From contig JAHYZB010000095.1 of the NCBI GenBank assembly GCA_019424645.1, positions 1 to 25,856 on the forward strand: a stretch of 25,856 nucleotides of DNA, given 5' to 3'. Made by a program: the position numbers and the translations under genes. Every line of letters begins with the position of its first letter. Position 1 is the stretch's first letter. The stretch comes from Oxalobacter formigenes (GTDB taxonomy: Bacteria > Pseudomonadota > Gammaproteobacteria > Burkholderiales > Burkholderiaceae_D). Below are positions 1-6,752 of this stretch, piece after piece. The notes below the pieces were generated by a model. That model ran no database searches, was not told where the DNA came from, and saw nothing but the letters and a program-made list of their open reading frames with translations.

Positions 1-663
1 GTCACCGTGACATTCACGGACAAAGCCGTCTTCCTCACGACTTTCCAGCCTGTCACGTTCCACGGTAAATTCATGTAATTGTGACTGCTTCATTTCTTCC
101 CACAACTTCAGGTCATCAGCTCGTTCCAGCATAAGCTTCAGTTCACGAAGATTTAAAAGCATTCTTTCCAGAACAAATTCGGGCGATCCGAAACGGGATG
201 GTTCTTCTTTCTGGTATGGTTCTCGCAAAAGAAGATGAAAATCAGCTATAGCATCAGAGAGACTGTCGACATGCTCTTGTGTAAGATGATTTCTTTCCAG
301 GAGGTGATCAAGTTGTTTATTAATATCGAACTGGCGCATTTTGACAGCGTATTCCAGAACGGGTCTCGCACTTAACGAGGGCTTGTCAGGAGTACCCCCT
401 ATCTGGACAACATCCAGATAAATATCTGAAGCAGTACGCCGGTTCAGGCGGATTTCTTCCCTGCAATAAAAACGGCGCATCCCCGAATCCGAATAATCGA
501 GGAAATCGGTCTGAAGCGCCTTTTTGATCTTGTACGCATATTGTCCGCTCAGTAGCACCCACGAAATATGCGTTTCAATCAAAGAACTGGCCGGCTCCGC
601 TTTTTTTAGCACTACCAGCCAGTTTTGTATCAATTGATTCTGGAGAGACAAACCGGTTTTCAT
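1..663 (-). CDS. Partial aminoglycoside-phosphotransferase-like / AAA ATPase fusion protein (N-terminal part)
   Basis: An open frame of 221 codons runs from an ATG at 663 leftward off the window, so the C-terminal part is missing. The visible protein begins MKTGLSLQNQLIQNW and contains ETHISWVLLSGQYAYKIKKAL, then a run rich in Arg/Glu (REEIRLNRR). It ends at the window edge with CHGD, which looks like the start of the CHGDLH catalytic loop of aminoglycoside phosphotransferase-like kinases. This order matches a family of roughly 500-residue bacterial proteins that join an APH-like domain (COG2187) to a C-terminal P-loop domain (COG0645). Their substrate is unknown. An in-frame ATG at 675 is an alternative start; a GGTGG lies just before the ATG at 663. 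The call rests on motif recall; the P-loop half is not in view. Confidence 0.72.
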   Translation of the reverse strand, partial: MKTGLSLQNQLIQNWLVVLKKAEPASSLIETHISWVLLSGQYAYKIKKALQTDFLDYSDSGMRRFYCREEIRLNRRTASDIYLDVVQIGGTPDKPSLSARPVLEYAVKMRQFDINKQLDHLLERNHLTQEHVDSLSDAIADFHLLLREPYQKEEPSRFGSPEFVLERMLLNLRELKLMLERADDLKLWEEMKQSQLHEFTVERDRLESREEDGFVRECHGD

Positions 664-784
664 ATATCCACCCATTCCTTCACCCGTCACGTTGTAGGCT
701 ACCGACCGATTTAATCAGGCGATAAAGTTTGGGATAAACATAAACCGGTTTGTCTAAGCTGTCATACGTCTTTGTCAAACGATC

Positions 785-1639
785 TCAATCAATGAAATTT
801 TTTTCCCTTGACGTGCGAGGAAATCCGTTTCTTCCCCAAATGGATCGATAAACGTACCTGGCACCGATAATGCCACCGCAGACACTGACGATCAGAGACA
901 AGGTCACGCCGATAAACACCATCCATGCTGCTGCACTGACCGCCCTGATCAACTGGTCAGGTGAAATCAGCGGCTGGGTCGTGACGACTGCCGTGCTTCC
1001 TATCTGATCCATCGCGTTATTGACGACCGACACCGCACGTGACGATTCGACGCCAAGTGAAGTCAGATAAACGATGGCCTCTTCCCGCTGACCAGCCTGC
1101 AAATACTGTTGCAATTGCTGGAAATTGGCATTATTCAGTTCGCCCCCCAGCTCCTGACGCAATTGCGCTGAAACCGCAGGACTTACCGTATTGGCCGGAG
1201 CTGAATAGACGACCGTCGTATTGGCGGCCGACATCATGCCATTCAATATCGAACCTGCTGCAGTGGACAGCATCAGCGCAAAAACCAGCATCGAGACAGC
1301 CCATGTGACCGCACCGAACATCGCACCATCTCCTTTTCTTCTCGAACCGGATAAACGCGATGCAAAAAAACCACCTGCAAAGGCTGAAATCAATAAACTG
1401 ACCAGTGTCCACAGCATCGGGCCGAAACCGGCACTCTCGCCTGTTGCAACACTGCTGATCGTCGAAAGGCCGCCCGCAATACCCAGTATTCCCAATAATG
1501 TCTGTATGGATATACCAACGACAACGCCGGCAAAAATCGCACTCCAGCGAATACCGGGAAGCATGATTCTTTTTGCTTCCTCTGCCGAAATCGGCTGCCT
1601 TTCAACAACTGAACTTTCCTCAATTTTTACTGCCGTCAT
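785..1639 (-). CDS. Conserved inner-membrane protein, PhnA-like/YrzE-like family
   Basis: This is a 284-residue protein with a short acidic N-terminus and then hydrophobic segments at about residues 32-56, 72-95, 105-130 and 236-260. A polar, Gln/Asn-rich region of about 90 residues lies between the third and fourth. The sequence GIRWSAIFAGVVVGISIQ followed by LGILGIAGGLSTI resembles small membrane proteins often annotated as PhnA-like in alpha- and betaproteobacteria, whose function is unknown; there is no sign of a phosphonate role. AAGGAG sits 8 bases before the ATG, which supports this start. The gene follows the KGG stress-protein gene on the same strand, with a hairpin between them, so it may be transcribed separately. 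I infer only an envelope, possibly stress-related, protein. Confidence 0.75.
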   Translation of the reverse strand: MTAVKIEESSVVERQPISAEEAKRIMLPGIRWSAIFAGVVVGISIQTLLGILGIAGGLSTISSVATGESAGFGPMLWTLVSLLISAFAGGFFASRLSGSRRKGDGAMFGAVTWAVSMLVFALMLSTAAGSILNGMMSAANTTVVYSAPANTVSPAVSAQLRQELGGELNNANFQQLQQYLQAGQREEAIVYLTSLGVESSRAVSVVNNAMDQIGSTAVVTTQPLISPDQLIRAVSAAAWMVFIGVTLSLIVSVCGGIIGARYVYRSIWGRNGFPRTSREKNFID

Positions 1640-1699
1640 TTTCTTTCTCCTTTATCCATGTGTTACGTCAAACGACGTTCGGATATTGTTTGCATCGTT

Positions 1700-1743
1700 C
1701 GGACAAAATAACGGGGAGCCCCTTTGCCAAGCAAAGCCCCCCG
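1700..1743 (-). terminator. Probable rho-independent terminator after the KGG stress-protein gene
   Basis: Read on the minus strand, a GC-rich hairpin (outer CGGGG/CCCCG, inner CTTTGC-TTG-GCAAAG, with a CCC bulge) is followed by TTATTTTGT. It lies between the stop codon at 1820 and the next minus-strand gene at 1639. The stem is imperfect and the U-run is interrupted, so termination may be partial. Confidence 0.45.
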
Positions 1744-1819
1744 TAATCATGCCGAATAACGGCTTAAACCGGTTACTGATAATCCTGTTTTCAAAGAGGA
1801 CTCATTGCCGGTTTTTCCT

Positions 1820-2149
1820 TTAGCTTCTGGCGCTCGATGCAGAACGCGGAGCTGAAGAACGGGAGCTGCTTGCTCCGCCTTTACGACCGATTGCCGCCAT
1901 GTGCGCACGGTTTTTGCTGACTGCCGCACCCCCTTTGCGTCCAGCTGCACGAGCTTCTTCTGAAGTAAATTCATGAGCCGTTCCTTTTTCATGAGCGGCT
2001 TTGCCCCCCATGCTGGCGATCTGGCGCTGTTTTTCAGGACTCATTGCGGCAAAACCGCGTTTTGCATGAGTACTGCGGGAGCTTGCAGATTTGGAGCCAA
2101 TACTCATACCGGATTTGCTCCCCGCCCTGTTTTTGGATTGTGAAGCCAT
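1820..2149 (-). CDS. KGG-repeat stress-induced protein (YciG/Con-10 type)
   Basis: This is a 109-residue, very basic and Ser/Ala/Gly-rich protein. The core reads GFAAMSPEKQRQIASMGGKA, then FTSEEARAAGRKGGAAVS and MAAIGRKGGASS. These are the repeated (S/T)xEEAR...GRKGG units of the stress-induced KGG family (E. coli YciG, Neurospora Con-10). The family is linked to general stress, stationary phase or desiccation, and no enzymatic activity is known. N- and C-terminal tails of low-complexity Ser/Arg/Lys flank three KGG-type units. AAGGAGG lies 7-8 bases ahead of the ATG, an excellent ribosome site that fixes the start. Family membership is clear; the physiological role here is inferred. Confidence 0.88.
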   Translation of the reverse strand: MASQSKNRAGSKSGMSIGSKSASSRSTHAKRGFAAMSPEKQRQIASMGGKAAHEKGTAHEFTSEEARAAGRKGGAAVSKNRAHMAAIGRKGGASSSRSSAPRSASSARS

Positions 2150-2491
2150 GTTAATCCTCCTTGTGATAATTCACATTTCAGTCGGAAACTCGTTGAATTC
2201 CTGACCTCGTTTTAATGAATTAATCGATTAAAAAATTTCATTCATCGATAACTACACTACGACGACTTGGAGGCGGCCTTCTGTTAAAAGTTCCTGACCG
2301 GCCTTGAATTGCCGCATGGAAAATAAATATTGAATTAACAGAGAATTAATATGACAGTTAAATAAAAGATAAATTTCAACCGTTTTATGGGCAACTATTC
2401 CGTTGAAAAGAAAGATTATGGTTTCCCGAAGGAAATTCAATCAAAAAAGAGACGTTTTAAATCGTTTCCTTTCAATGACTTACTAACGTAT

Positions 2492-2505
2492 TTGATGAAA
2501 ATCAA
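2492..2505 (+). promoter_or_regulatory. FNR/FixK-type binding site, consensus TTGAT-N4-ATCAA
   Basis: TTGATGAAAATCAA is a perfect match to the FNR consensus TTGATNNNNATCAA. It is followed after exactly 22 bases by a -10 hexamer. That spacing puts the site centre at -41.5 relative to the expected start of transcription near 2540, as in class II FNR-activated promoters. The downstream gene encodes a regulator with an FNR-type recognition helix, so autoregulation or control by a genuine FNR is likely. Confidence 0.8.
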
Positions 2506-2527
2506 TAGCAAAATTAACAACTCACTC

Positions 2528-2533
2528 TATCAT
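2528..2533 (+). promoter_or_regulatory. Predicted -10 element (TATCAT) of the FNR-dependent promoter
   Basis: TATCAT matches the sigma-70 -10 consensus TATAAT at five of six positions. No good -35 hexamer is seen; the FNR box occupies that place, as expected for a class II activator-dependent promoter. Transcription would begin near 2540. Confidence 0.55.
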
Positions 2534-2572
2534 GTAGGAAAATTCCTATAAGAAACGTTACAATTCCTACAT
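2532..2572. repeat. Inverted repeat with 9-bp arms (ATGTAGGAA / TTCCTACAT)
   Basis: The arms lie at 2532-2540 and 2564-2572. A further TTCCTA half-site at 2543-2548 makes a smaller inverted pair with the left arm (TAGGAA-AA-TTCCTA). The left arm overlaps the end of the predicted -10 and the predicted start of transcription, so the repeat could be an operator or a 5'-leader hairpin. Confidence 0.5.
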
Positions 2573-2721
2573 TTAGATTAAGCTTCAGCTGATATGCATC
2601 GTTTGGTTAAATTGACATAATTCAAACAACGCAATTGATTCAGAAAAGAAACAAATGTTTCTCAATAAATCAGTTACCTGAAAGAAAAATTTATAAATCA
2701 TTTTATTTGGAGGTACCGATA

Positions 2722-3576
2722 ATGTTTTCTGCCAAACCAAACGACTCTTTCGCCGATATTTCCAAAACCTCCTCTATGGAAGCCGGAAGACAGAAAAATG
2801 GAAAACTCTGGTCGAATCTGAAAGATATCTGCACTCTGTTGCGCATCCCGGTTCCAGGCAACACGGCAATGGCCAACGAAGAAGTTCTTTTCCAGCACGT
2901 ACAGTTCAAAACCGGCCAACGCATCCATACAATCGGTCAACCATTTGAAATGCTTTACATCGTCAATTCAGGTTTTCTGAAAACAGTCATGATCGATGAA
3001 CTCGGTAATGAACAGGTACTGTCCTTTCCAATGAAATCCGATTTGCTCGGTGTCGATGGTATCCACAGCAAATTCCACTCTTCCGAAGCAGTCGCTTTGT
3101 CGGATTGCGACCTCATTCTGGTTCCTTTCAAGAAACTGACTTCTCTTGGCAAAAGCTATCCGGAGCTGGAACATGCGATGTATGGCGTCATGAGCCGCGA
3201 ACTTGTTCGCGAACAGGCAATGATCTGCATGCTGGGTACCTTGTCCGCTGAAGGAAGAGTTGCCCGTTTTCTGGTTTCCCTGTCTGACCGCTTTGCACAG
3301 ATGGGATATTCCCACCGTATTTTCAATCTGCGTATGACGAGGCATGAAATCGGCAGCTACATCGGTTTGACTCTGGAAACGGTTAGTCGCACTTTGTCGG
3401 CCCTGCACGAAATAGGCTGGATCAGCGTCGATCAGAAAACAATTGAAATCAAGGATCTTCAGGCCTTGCGCAACCTTCGCAGACTGCCAACAGCAAAGGC
3501 ACGCAAAGAAAAAAAGTCCTTGTCGGCAGCGGCGTTGTCTAAAGCAACGGACGCCGGCCAACACGCTTCAGCCTGA
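2722..3576 (+). CDS. CRP/FNR-family transcriptional regulator, FNR-type DNA recognition, incomplete iron-sulfur ligands
   Basis: The protein has 284 residues from the ATG at 2722, chosen because GGAGG lies 9 bases before it; the frame stays open further upstream without a ribosome site. A cyclic-nucleotide-binding-type beta-roll spans about residues 50-140, a dimerisation helix about 150-175, and a C-terminal winged helix about 180-245. The recognition helix LTLETVSRTL keeps the Glu-x-x-Ser-Arg pattern (E219, S222, R223) that in E. coli FNR reads TTGAT. FNR needs four cysteines for its oxygen-sensing [4Fe-4S] cluster. Here only C37 (in DICTLL) fits the last N-terminal ligand, and the central ligand position is not Cys (LILVPF), although C129 is nearby. 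A Lys/Ala-rich tail of about 30 residues follows the HTH. A clusterless FixK-like regulator is the best reading. A perfect FNR box lies upstream. Confidence 0.87.
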   Translation: MFSAKPNDSFADISKTSSMEAGRQKNGKLWSNLKDICTLLRIPVPGNTAMANEEVLFQHVQFKTGQRIHTIGQPFEMLYIVNSGFLKTVMIDELGNEQVLSFPMKSDLLGVDGIHSKFHSSEAVALSDCDLILVPFKKLTSLGKSYPELEHAMYGVMSRELVREQAMICMLGTLSAEGRVARFLVSLSDRFAQMGYSHRIFNLRMTRHEIGSYIGLTLETVSRTLSALHEIGWISVDQKTIEIKDLQALRNLRRLPTAKARKEKKSLSAAALSKATDAGQHASA

Positions 3577-3592
3577 TAACAAAAAACCAGAT

Positions 3593-3617
3593 AAAAAAGG
3601 ATCTATGATCCTTTTTT
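3593..3617 (+). terminator. Rho-independent terminator of the FNR-like gene
   Basis: AAAAAAGGATC-TAT-GATCCTTTTTT is a perfect 11-bp stem with a 3-nt loop ending in six Ts, 17 bases after the TGA at 3576. The A-run makes it work in both directions. Confidence 0.88.
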
Positions 3618-3717
3618 GCAATCTTCATAATACGAATATAGCCATGATTTTAGTTTGGGGCTCATCACACACAGGTTTTTTGGGGAAACAAGATCGGAAG
3701 GCAAGCTTCAGATGACC

Positions 3718-3746
3718 AGGATAATAATTTTTTAAATTATTATCCT
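3718..3746. repeat. Perfect AT-rich inverted repeat, 13-bp arms, 3-nt loop
   Basis: AGGATAATAATTT is followed by TTT and then its exact reverse complement. It lies between two recognisable terminators in a gene-free stretch. It has no GC core and no flanking T-run, so it is more likely a cruciform or protein-binding site, or part of a small transcript, than a terminator. Confidence 0.6.
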
Positions 3747-3776
3747 GAAACCGATACTTTTCTCTCACCTTCATGA

Positions 3777-3815
3777 AAAAATATTCCAGGCTCTGTCAAA
3801 GCCTGGAATATTTTT
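3777..3815 (-). terminator. Bidirectional rho-independent terminator at the end of the oxalate operon
   Basis: A perfect 15-bp stem (AAAAATATTCCAGGC at 3777-3791 with its complement at 3801-3815) encloses a 9-nt loop. On the minus strand the stem ends in a run of Ts, about 100 bases after the yfdV stop at 3920. It would also stop plus-strand transcription. Confidence 0.82.
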
Positions 3816-3919
3816 ATAATGAACTCATTGTACAAATAAATGAATCCATTGAAAAACAGCGTCATCTAAACAAATGAATGTTTTTCAACATAAATAGAAA
3901 TTTTCGCATCTTGTATCAC

Positions 3920-4942
3920 TCAACCTGCAATTAGCCGTGACAACCAGACCCACAGTGGTGCCGTCCCCATAAAGAATAAAGTACTTACAGCCAATGATGA
4001 TGTACCTGTCCGGACATATGTCTGGAATCGGCTGCCAATAATCACGCCTGAGAAAACTGGTGGCAATGCTCCACAAAGTACAAGCATTTGAAGTTTTATA
4101 CCTTCCATTCCAACCATCAAACCAATAAATAACATCGCTGCCGGCATAAAAATGAGCTTGAAAATGGAGTTGAAAATAACCTCCTTGCTAAATTCGAATT
4201 TATTTGCCGAGAGGGTAATACCGGCGGCAAACACAGCAACACCCGAATTGGTACTTGCAATAAGATCAAAACATGGATCAAAAATGGAAGGGAAACGTAT
4301 TCCGGACAAAACAATGATGACAGCCAGAATAGGCGACCAGCAAACAGGTTCTTTTAAAGCATTCAGCAAGGCTGCTCCTGCATGTGCAGACGGAGGTTTT
4401 TTAACAGGTTCTGTCGTTTTCAGACCATCCGTTCCGGCAGCCGCTTGCACTTGTTGCGATGCCTGTTCCGTTACCGGCTGACTTGAAGGATCAAGCAAAA
4501 ACAGGGAAATTGGAATAACAATGGCATTCACGACAATAGCGACAACAGCAACAACAAGCCCGACTGTCGCATTGGTACCGTATATCGGCTGGAGCACTGC
4601 AAATCCTAGATAACCGATTGTCGGAGCCCCGCCGATCAATCCGGCAATTGCAGCTTCAGCTTTGGTATGTTTGAAAAATTTAAGGCAACAAAAATAAGAA
4701 ATAAAATAACAGGCCAATATAACAAACAGACTCACAAGCGACAAACGAAGATCCTCAAACAACATTCTTCTGTCTGCTTTAACAATCGAGACAAACAAGG
4801 CCGCCGGCAATGCATAATCCAGTACCAGTTTATTAAGACTACGCGCATTTTGATTGGAAAATACTCCTTGTCGACCGGAAACATATCCCAGAACCATAAT
4901 GACAAAAATCGGAAGCAGGTCTTTTATAATGATATTCAGCAT
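3920..4942 (-). CDS. yfdV: AEC-family carboxylate transporter, YfdV-like
   Basis: This 340-residue integral membrane protein begins MLNIIIKDLLPIFVIMVLGY and contains about ten hydrophobic segments, in two halves separated by a hydrophilic loop near residues 150-200. LNKLVLDYALPAALFVSI, GGAPTIGYLGFAVL and ANSGVAVFAAGITLS are characteristic of the auxin-efflux-carrier (AEC) family and closely resemble E. coli YfdV. The central loop, rich in Gln, Ala, Thr and Pro, is longer than in YfdV. The gene follows oxc by 27 bases with AAGGGAA before its ATG. Its place as last gene of a frc-oxc-yfdV set suggests transport of oxalate, formate or a related acid. E. coli YfdV is itself uncharacterised as to substrate, so this is inferred. 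It is unrelated to the OxlT antiporter of Oxalobacter. Confidence 0.9.
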   Translation of the reverse strand: MLNIIIKDLLPIFVIMVLGYVSGRQGVFSNQNARSLNKLVLDYALPAALFVSIVKADRRMLFEDLRLSLVSLFVILACYFISYFCCLKFFKHTKAEAAIAGLIGGAPTIGYLGFAVLQPIYGTNATVGLVVAVVAIVVNAIVIPISLFLLDPSSQPVTEQASQQVQAAAGTDGLKTTEPVKKPPSAHAGAALLNALKEPVCWSPILAVIIVLSGIRFPSIFDPCFDLIASTNSGVAVFAAGITLSANKFEFSKEVIFNSIFKLIFMPAAMLFIGLMVGMEGIKLQMLVLCGALPPVFSGVIIGSRFQTYVRTGTSSLAVSTLFFMGTAPLWVWLSRLIAG

Positions 4943-4969
4943 TTTTATTCCCTTTTCATCTGTAACATA

Positions 4970-6673
4970 CTAGAGTTGTCCCAATGTTTTAGGATTCAAT
5001 CCTCCTATGTGCCCGCTTTCTGTTCCAACACCCGGATCAATGACACAGTTGATTAATGAGGGTTCAAATGAAGTAATGGCTGTAGACAAGGCCTGACGAA
5101 GCTCATCCGGTGTTGTCACATTGTACGGAGTGCCATGGAATGCCTCGATCATTTTGTCATAGCGCGCAGAAGCCATTAATGTCGTAGGAGATGGATCTTT
5201 ACCACCACCGAGATTGACGTCATTACCCCGATATATCCCCCCGTTGTTGAATACAATGACAGTGACTGGCAGATTGAAACGACAAATCGTACTGATTTCC
5301 ATCCCGCTAAAACCGAATGCACTGTCACCTTCAATAGCGACCACGGGTTTTCCGCTGGTAATTGCCGCACCGATAGCAAACCCCATTCCGATACCCATCA
5401 CTCCCCAGCTACCGGAGTCGAGACGTCGCCGTGGGAAATACATGTTGATAACATTACGGGCATCATCCAGAGTATTGGCGCCTTCATTGACAAGATAGAT
5501 GTCCTTATGCTCGTCAAGCACATCCCGTATGGCCTTTAGCGCACTGAAATAGTTCATTGGGCTTGGATTCTGACTCAGACGCTCTTCCATTTTTGCGTCA
5601 TTTACCTGCCTGTCCTTATTGATGCCATCCCACCATGCAGGCGGGACCTTGATTTCATATCTGAACAAACCGGCCAGCATGGCTTTCATGCTCGAGACAA
5701 TATCGCCAACGACAGGCGCTTCAATGAGACGATTACTGTCAATTTCTTCCGAATCAATATCCAATTGAATGAAACGAACATCCGGATTCCAATGATCGCC
5801 TTTGCCATGAGATAAAAGCCAGTTCAGGCGTGCGCCAACAAGCATAACAACATCGGCATTTTTCAAAACAAGGGAACGTGCCGCCGCCACACTTTGAGGG
5901 TGGTCATCCGGTAATAAACCTTTGGCCATTGACATCGGCAGGAAAGGTATGTTTGTTTTCTCAATGAAATTTTTAATGTCTTCGTCTGCCTGTGCAAATG
6001 CAGCACCTTTACCGAGAATGACCAACGGCTTTTTTGCCTCAGCAAGCAGTTTCAGAGCTGCATTTACAGAGTCATCCGATGGAATATGTGGTGGTGCAGG
6101 GTCCATAACCTTGAAAAGGCTATTTTCTGCTTTATCCTTATCCATGACACTTTCCAGGAGGGCTATCGTCAGATCGAGATACACACCGCCGGGACGTCCG
6201 GAAACAGCCGCACGAATCGCTCTTGCCAGACCAACAGCAATATCTTCCGGCTTTTTGATCCTGTATGAAGCTTTTGCAAAAGGTTTGGCAATATTCATCT
6301 GATCCAATCCCTCATAATCGCCCTGTTGCAGATCAATGATGGCACGATCACTGGACCCACTGATCTGAATCATGGGAAAACCATTGATCGTCGCATTGGC
6401 CAATGCACTGAGACCATTCAGAAAGCCAGGAGCAGAAACAGTCAGAAGAATTCCAGGTTTTCCTGTTAAATAACCAGTAATAGCAGCAGCGTTTCCTGCT
6501 GACTGTTCATGTCTGAAGCCAACATACCGAATTCCACGTTCCTGCGCATATCGAGCCAGATCAGTGACAGGAATACCGACAACGCCATAGATGGTTTTGA
6601 TGTCATTGCGTAATAGTGCTTCGACAACTATATGCATGCCATCAGTGAGATTTTGATCAATACCAGTCGACAT
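4970..6673 (-). CDS. oxc: Oxalyl-CoA decarboxylase (thiamine-diphosphate dependent), YfdU/Oxc type
   Basis: The protein has 567 residues from the ATG at 6673, chosen because GGAGGT lies 5 bases before it; an ATG seven codons upstream has no such site. It converts oxalyl-CoA to formyl-CoA and CO2 using thiamine diphosphate. The N-terminal pyrimidine-binding domain has YGVVGIPVTDLAR and RHEQSAG with the catalytic Glu at residue 56, the same number as in Oxalobacter Oxc. The central domain has GKGAAFAQADE and LVGARLNWLL. The C-terminal domain carries the ThDP/Mg motif from GDS (about 449) to NNGG (about 479). The C-terminal SGHIGGLNPK matches E. coli YfdU rather than the SGRIKSLN of classical O. 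formigenes Oxc, so this is probably the YfdU-like paralog. Length and motifs are complete. It is cotranscribed with the broken frc upstream and yfdV downstream. Confidence 0.95.
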   Translation of the reverse strand: MSTGIDQNLTDGMHIVVEALLRNDIKTIYGVVGIPVTDLARYAQERGIRYVGFRHEQSAGNAAAITGYLTGKPGILLTVSAPGFLNGLSALANATINGFPMIQISGSSDRAIIDLQQGDYEGLDQMNIAKPFAKASYRIKKPEDIAVGLARAIRAAVSGRPGGVYLDLTIALLESVMDKDKAENSLFKVMDPAPPHIPSDDSVNAALKLLAEAKKPLVILGKGAAFAQADEDIKNFIEKTNIPFLPMSMAKGLLPDDHPQSVAAARSLVLKNADVVMLVGARLNWLLSHGKGDHWNPDVRFIQLDIDSEEIDSNRLIEAPVVGDIVSSMKAMLAGLFRYEIKVPPAWWDGINKDRQVNDAKMEERLSQNPSPMNYFSALKAIRDVLDEHKDIYLVNEGANTLDDARNVINMYFPRRRLDSGSWGVMGIGMGFAIGAAITSGKPVVAIEGDSAFGFSGMEISTICRFNLPVTVIVFNNGGIYRGNDVNLGGGKDPSPTTLMASARYDKMIEAFHGTPYNVTTPDELRQALSTAITSFEPSLINCVIDPGVGTESGHIGGLNPKTLGQL

Positions 6674-6752
6674 ATACACCTCCAAAAAATACATGAGAAA
6701 ACAGGGACAGTTTCTGGTAACCAGTTTTTCTGGTTACAATCTACTTTTCCCC

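Larger units (their letters stand above)
2150..2721. other. 570-bp divergent intergenic region between the KGG gene and the FNR-like gene
   Basis: AT-rich and without a convincing gene. It holds the 5' region of the minus-strand KGG gene, a 12-bp palindrome TTAATCGATTAA at 2220-2231, a consensus FNR box (2492-2505), a matching -10 element (2528-2533), and a set of TAGGAA/TTCCTA half-sites (2535-2572). The long leader (about 180 nt) between the predicted start of transcription near 2540 and the ATG at 2722 is unexplained. Confidence 0.6.

Noticed and set aside
2252..2440. Minus-strand 62-codon frame between the KGG gene and the FNR-like gene
   Set aside because: TTG start, no ribosome site, AT-driven composition and no recognisable motif; probably chance.
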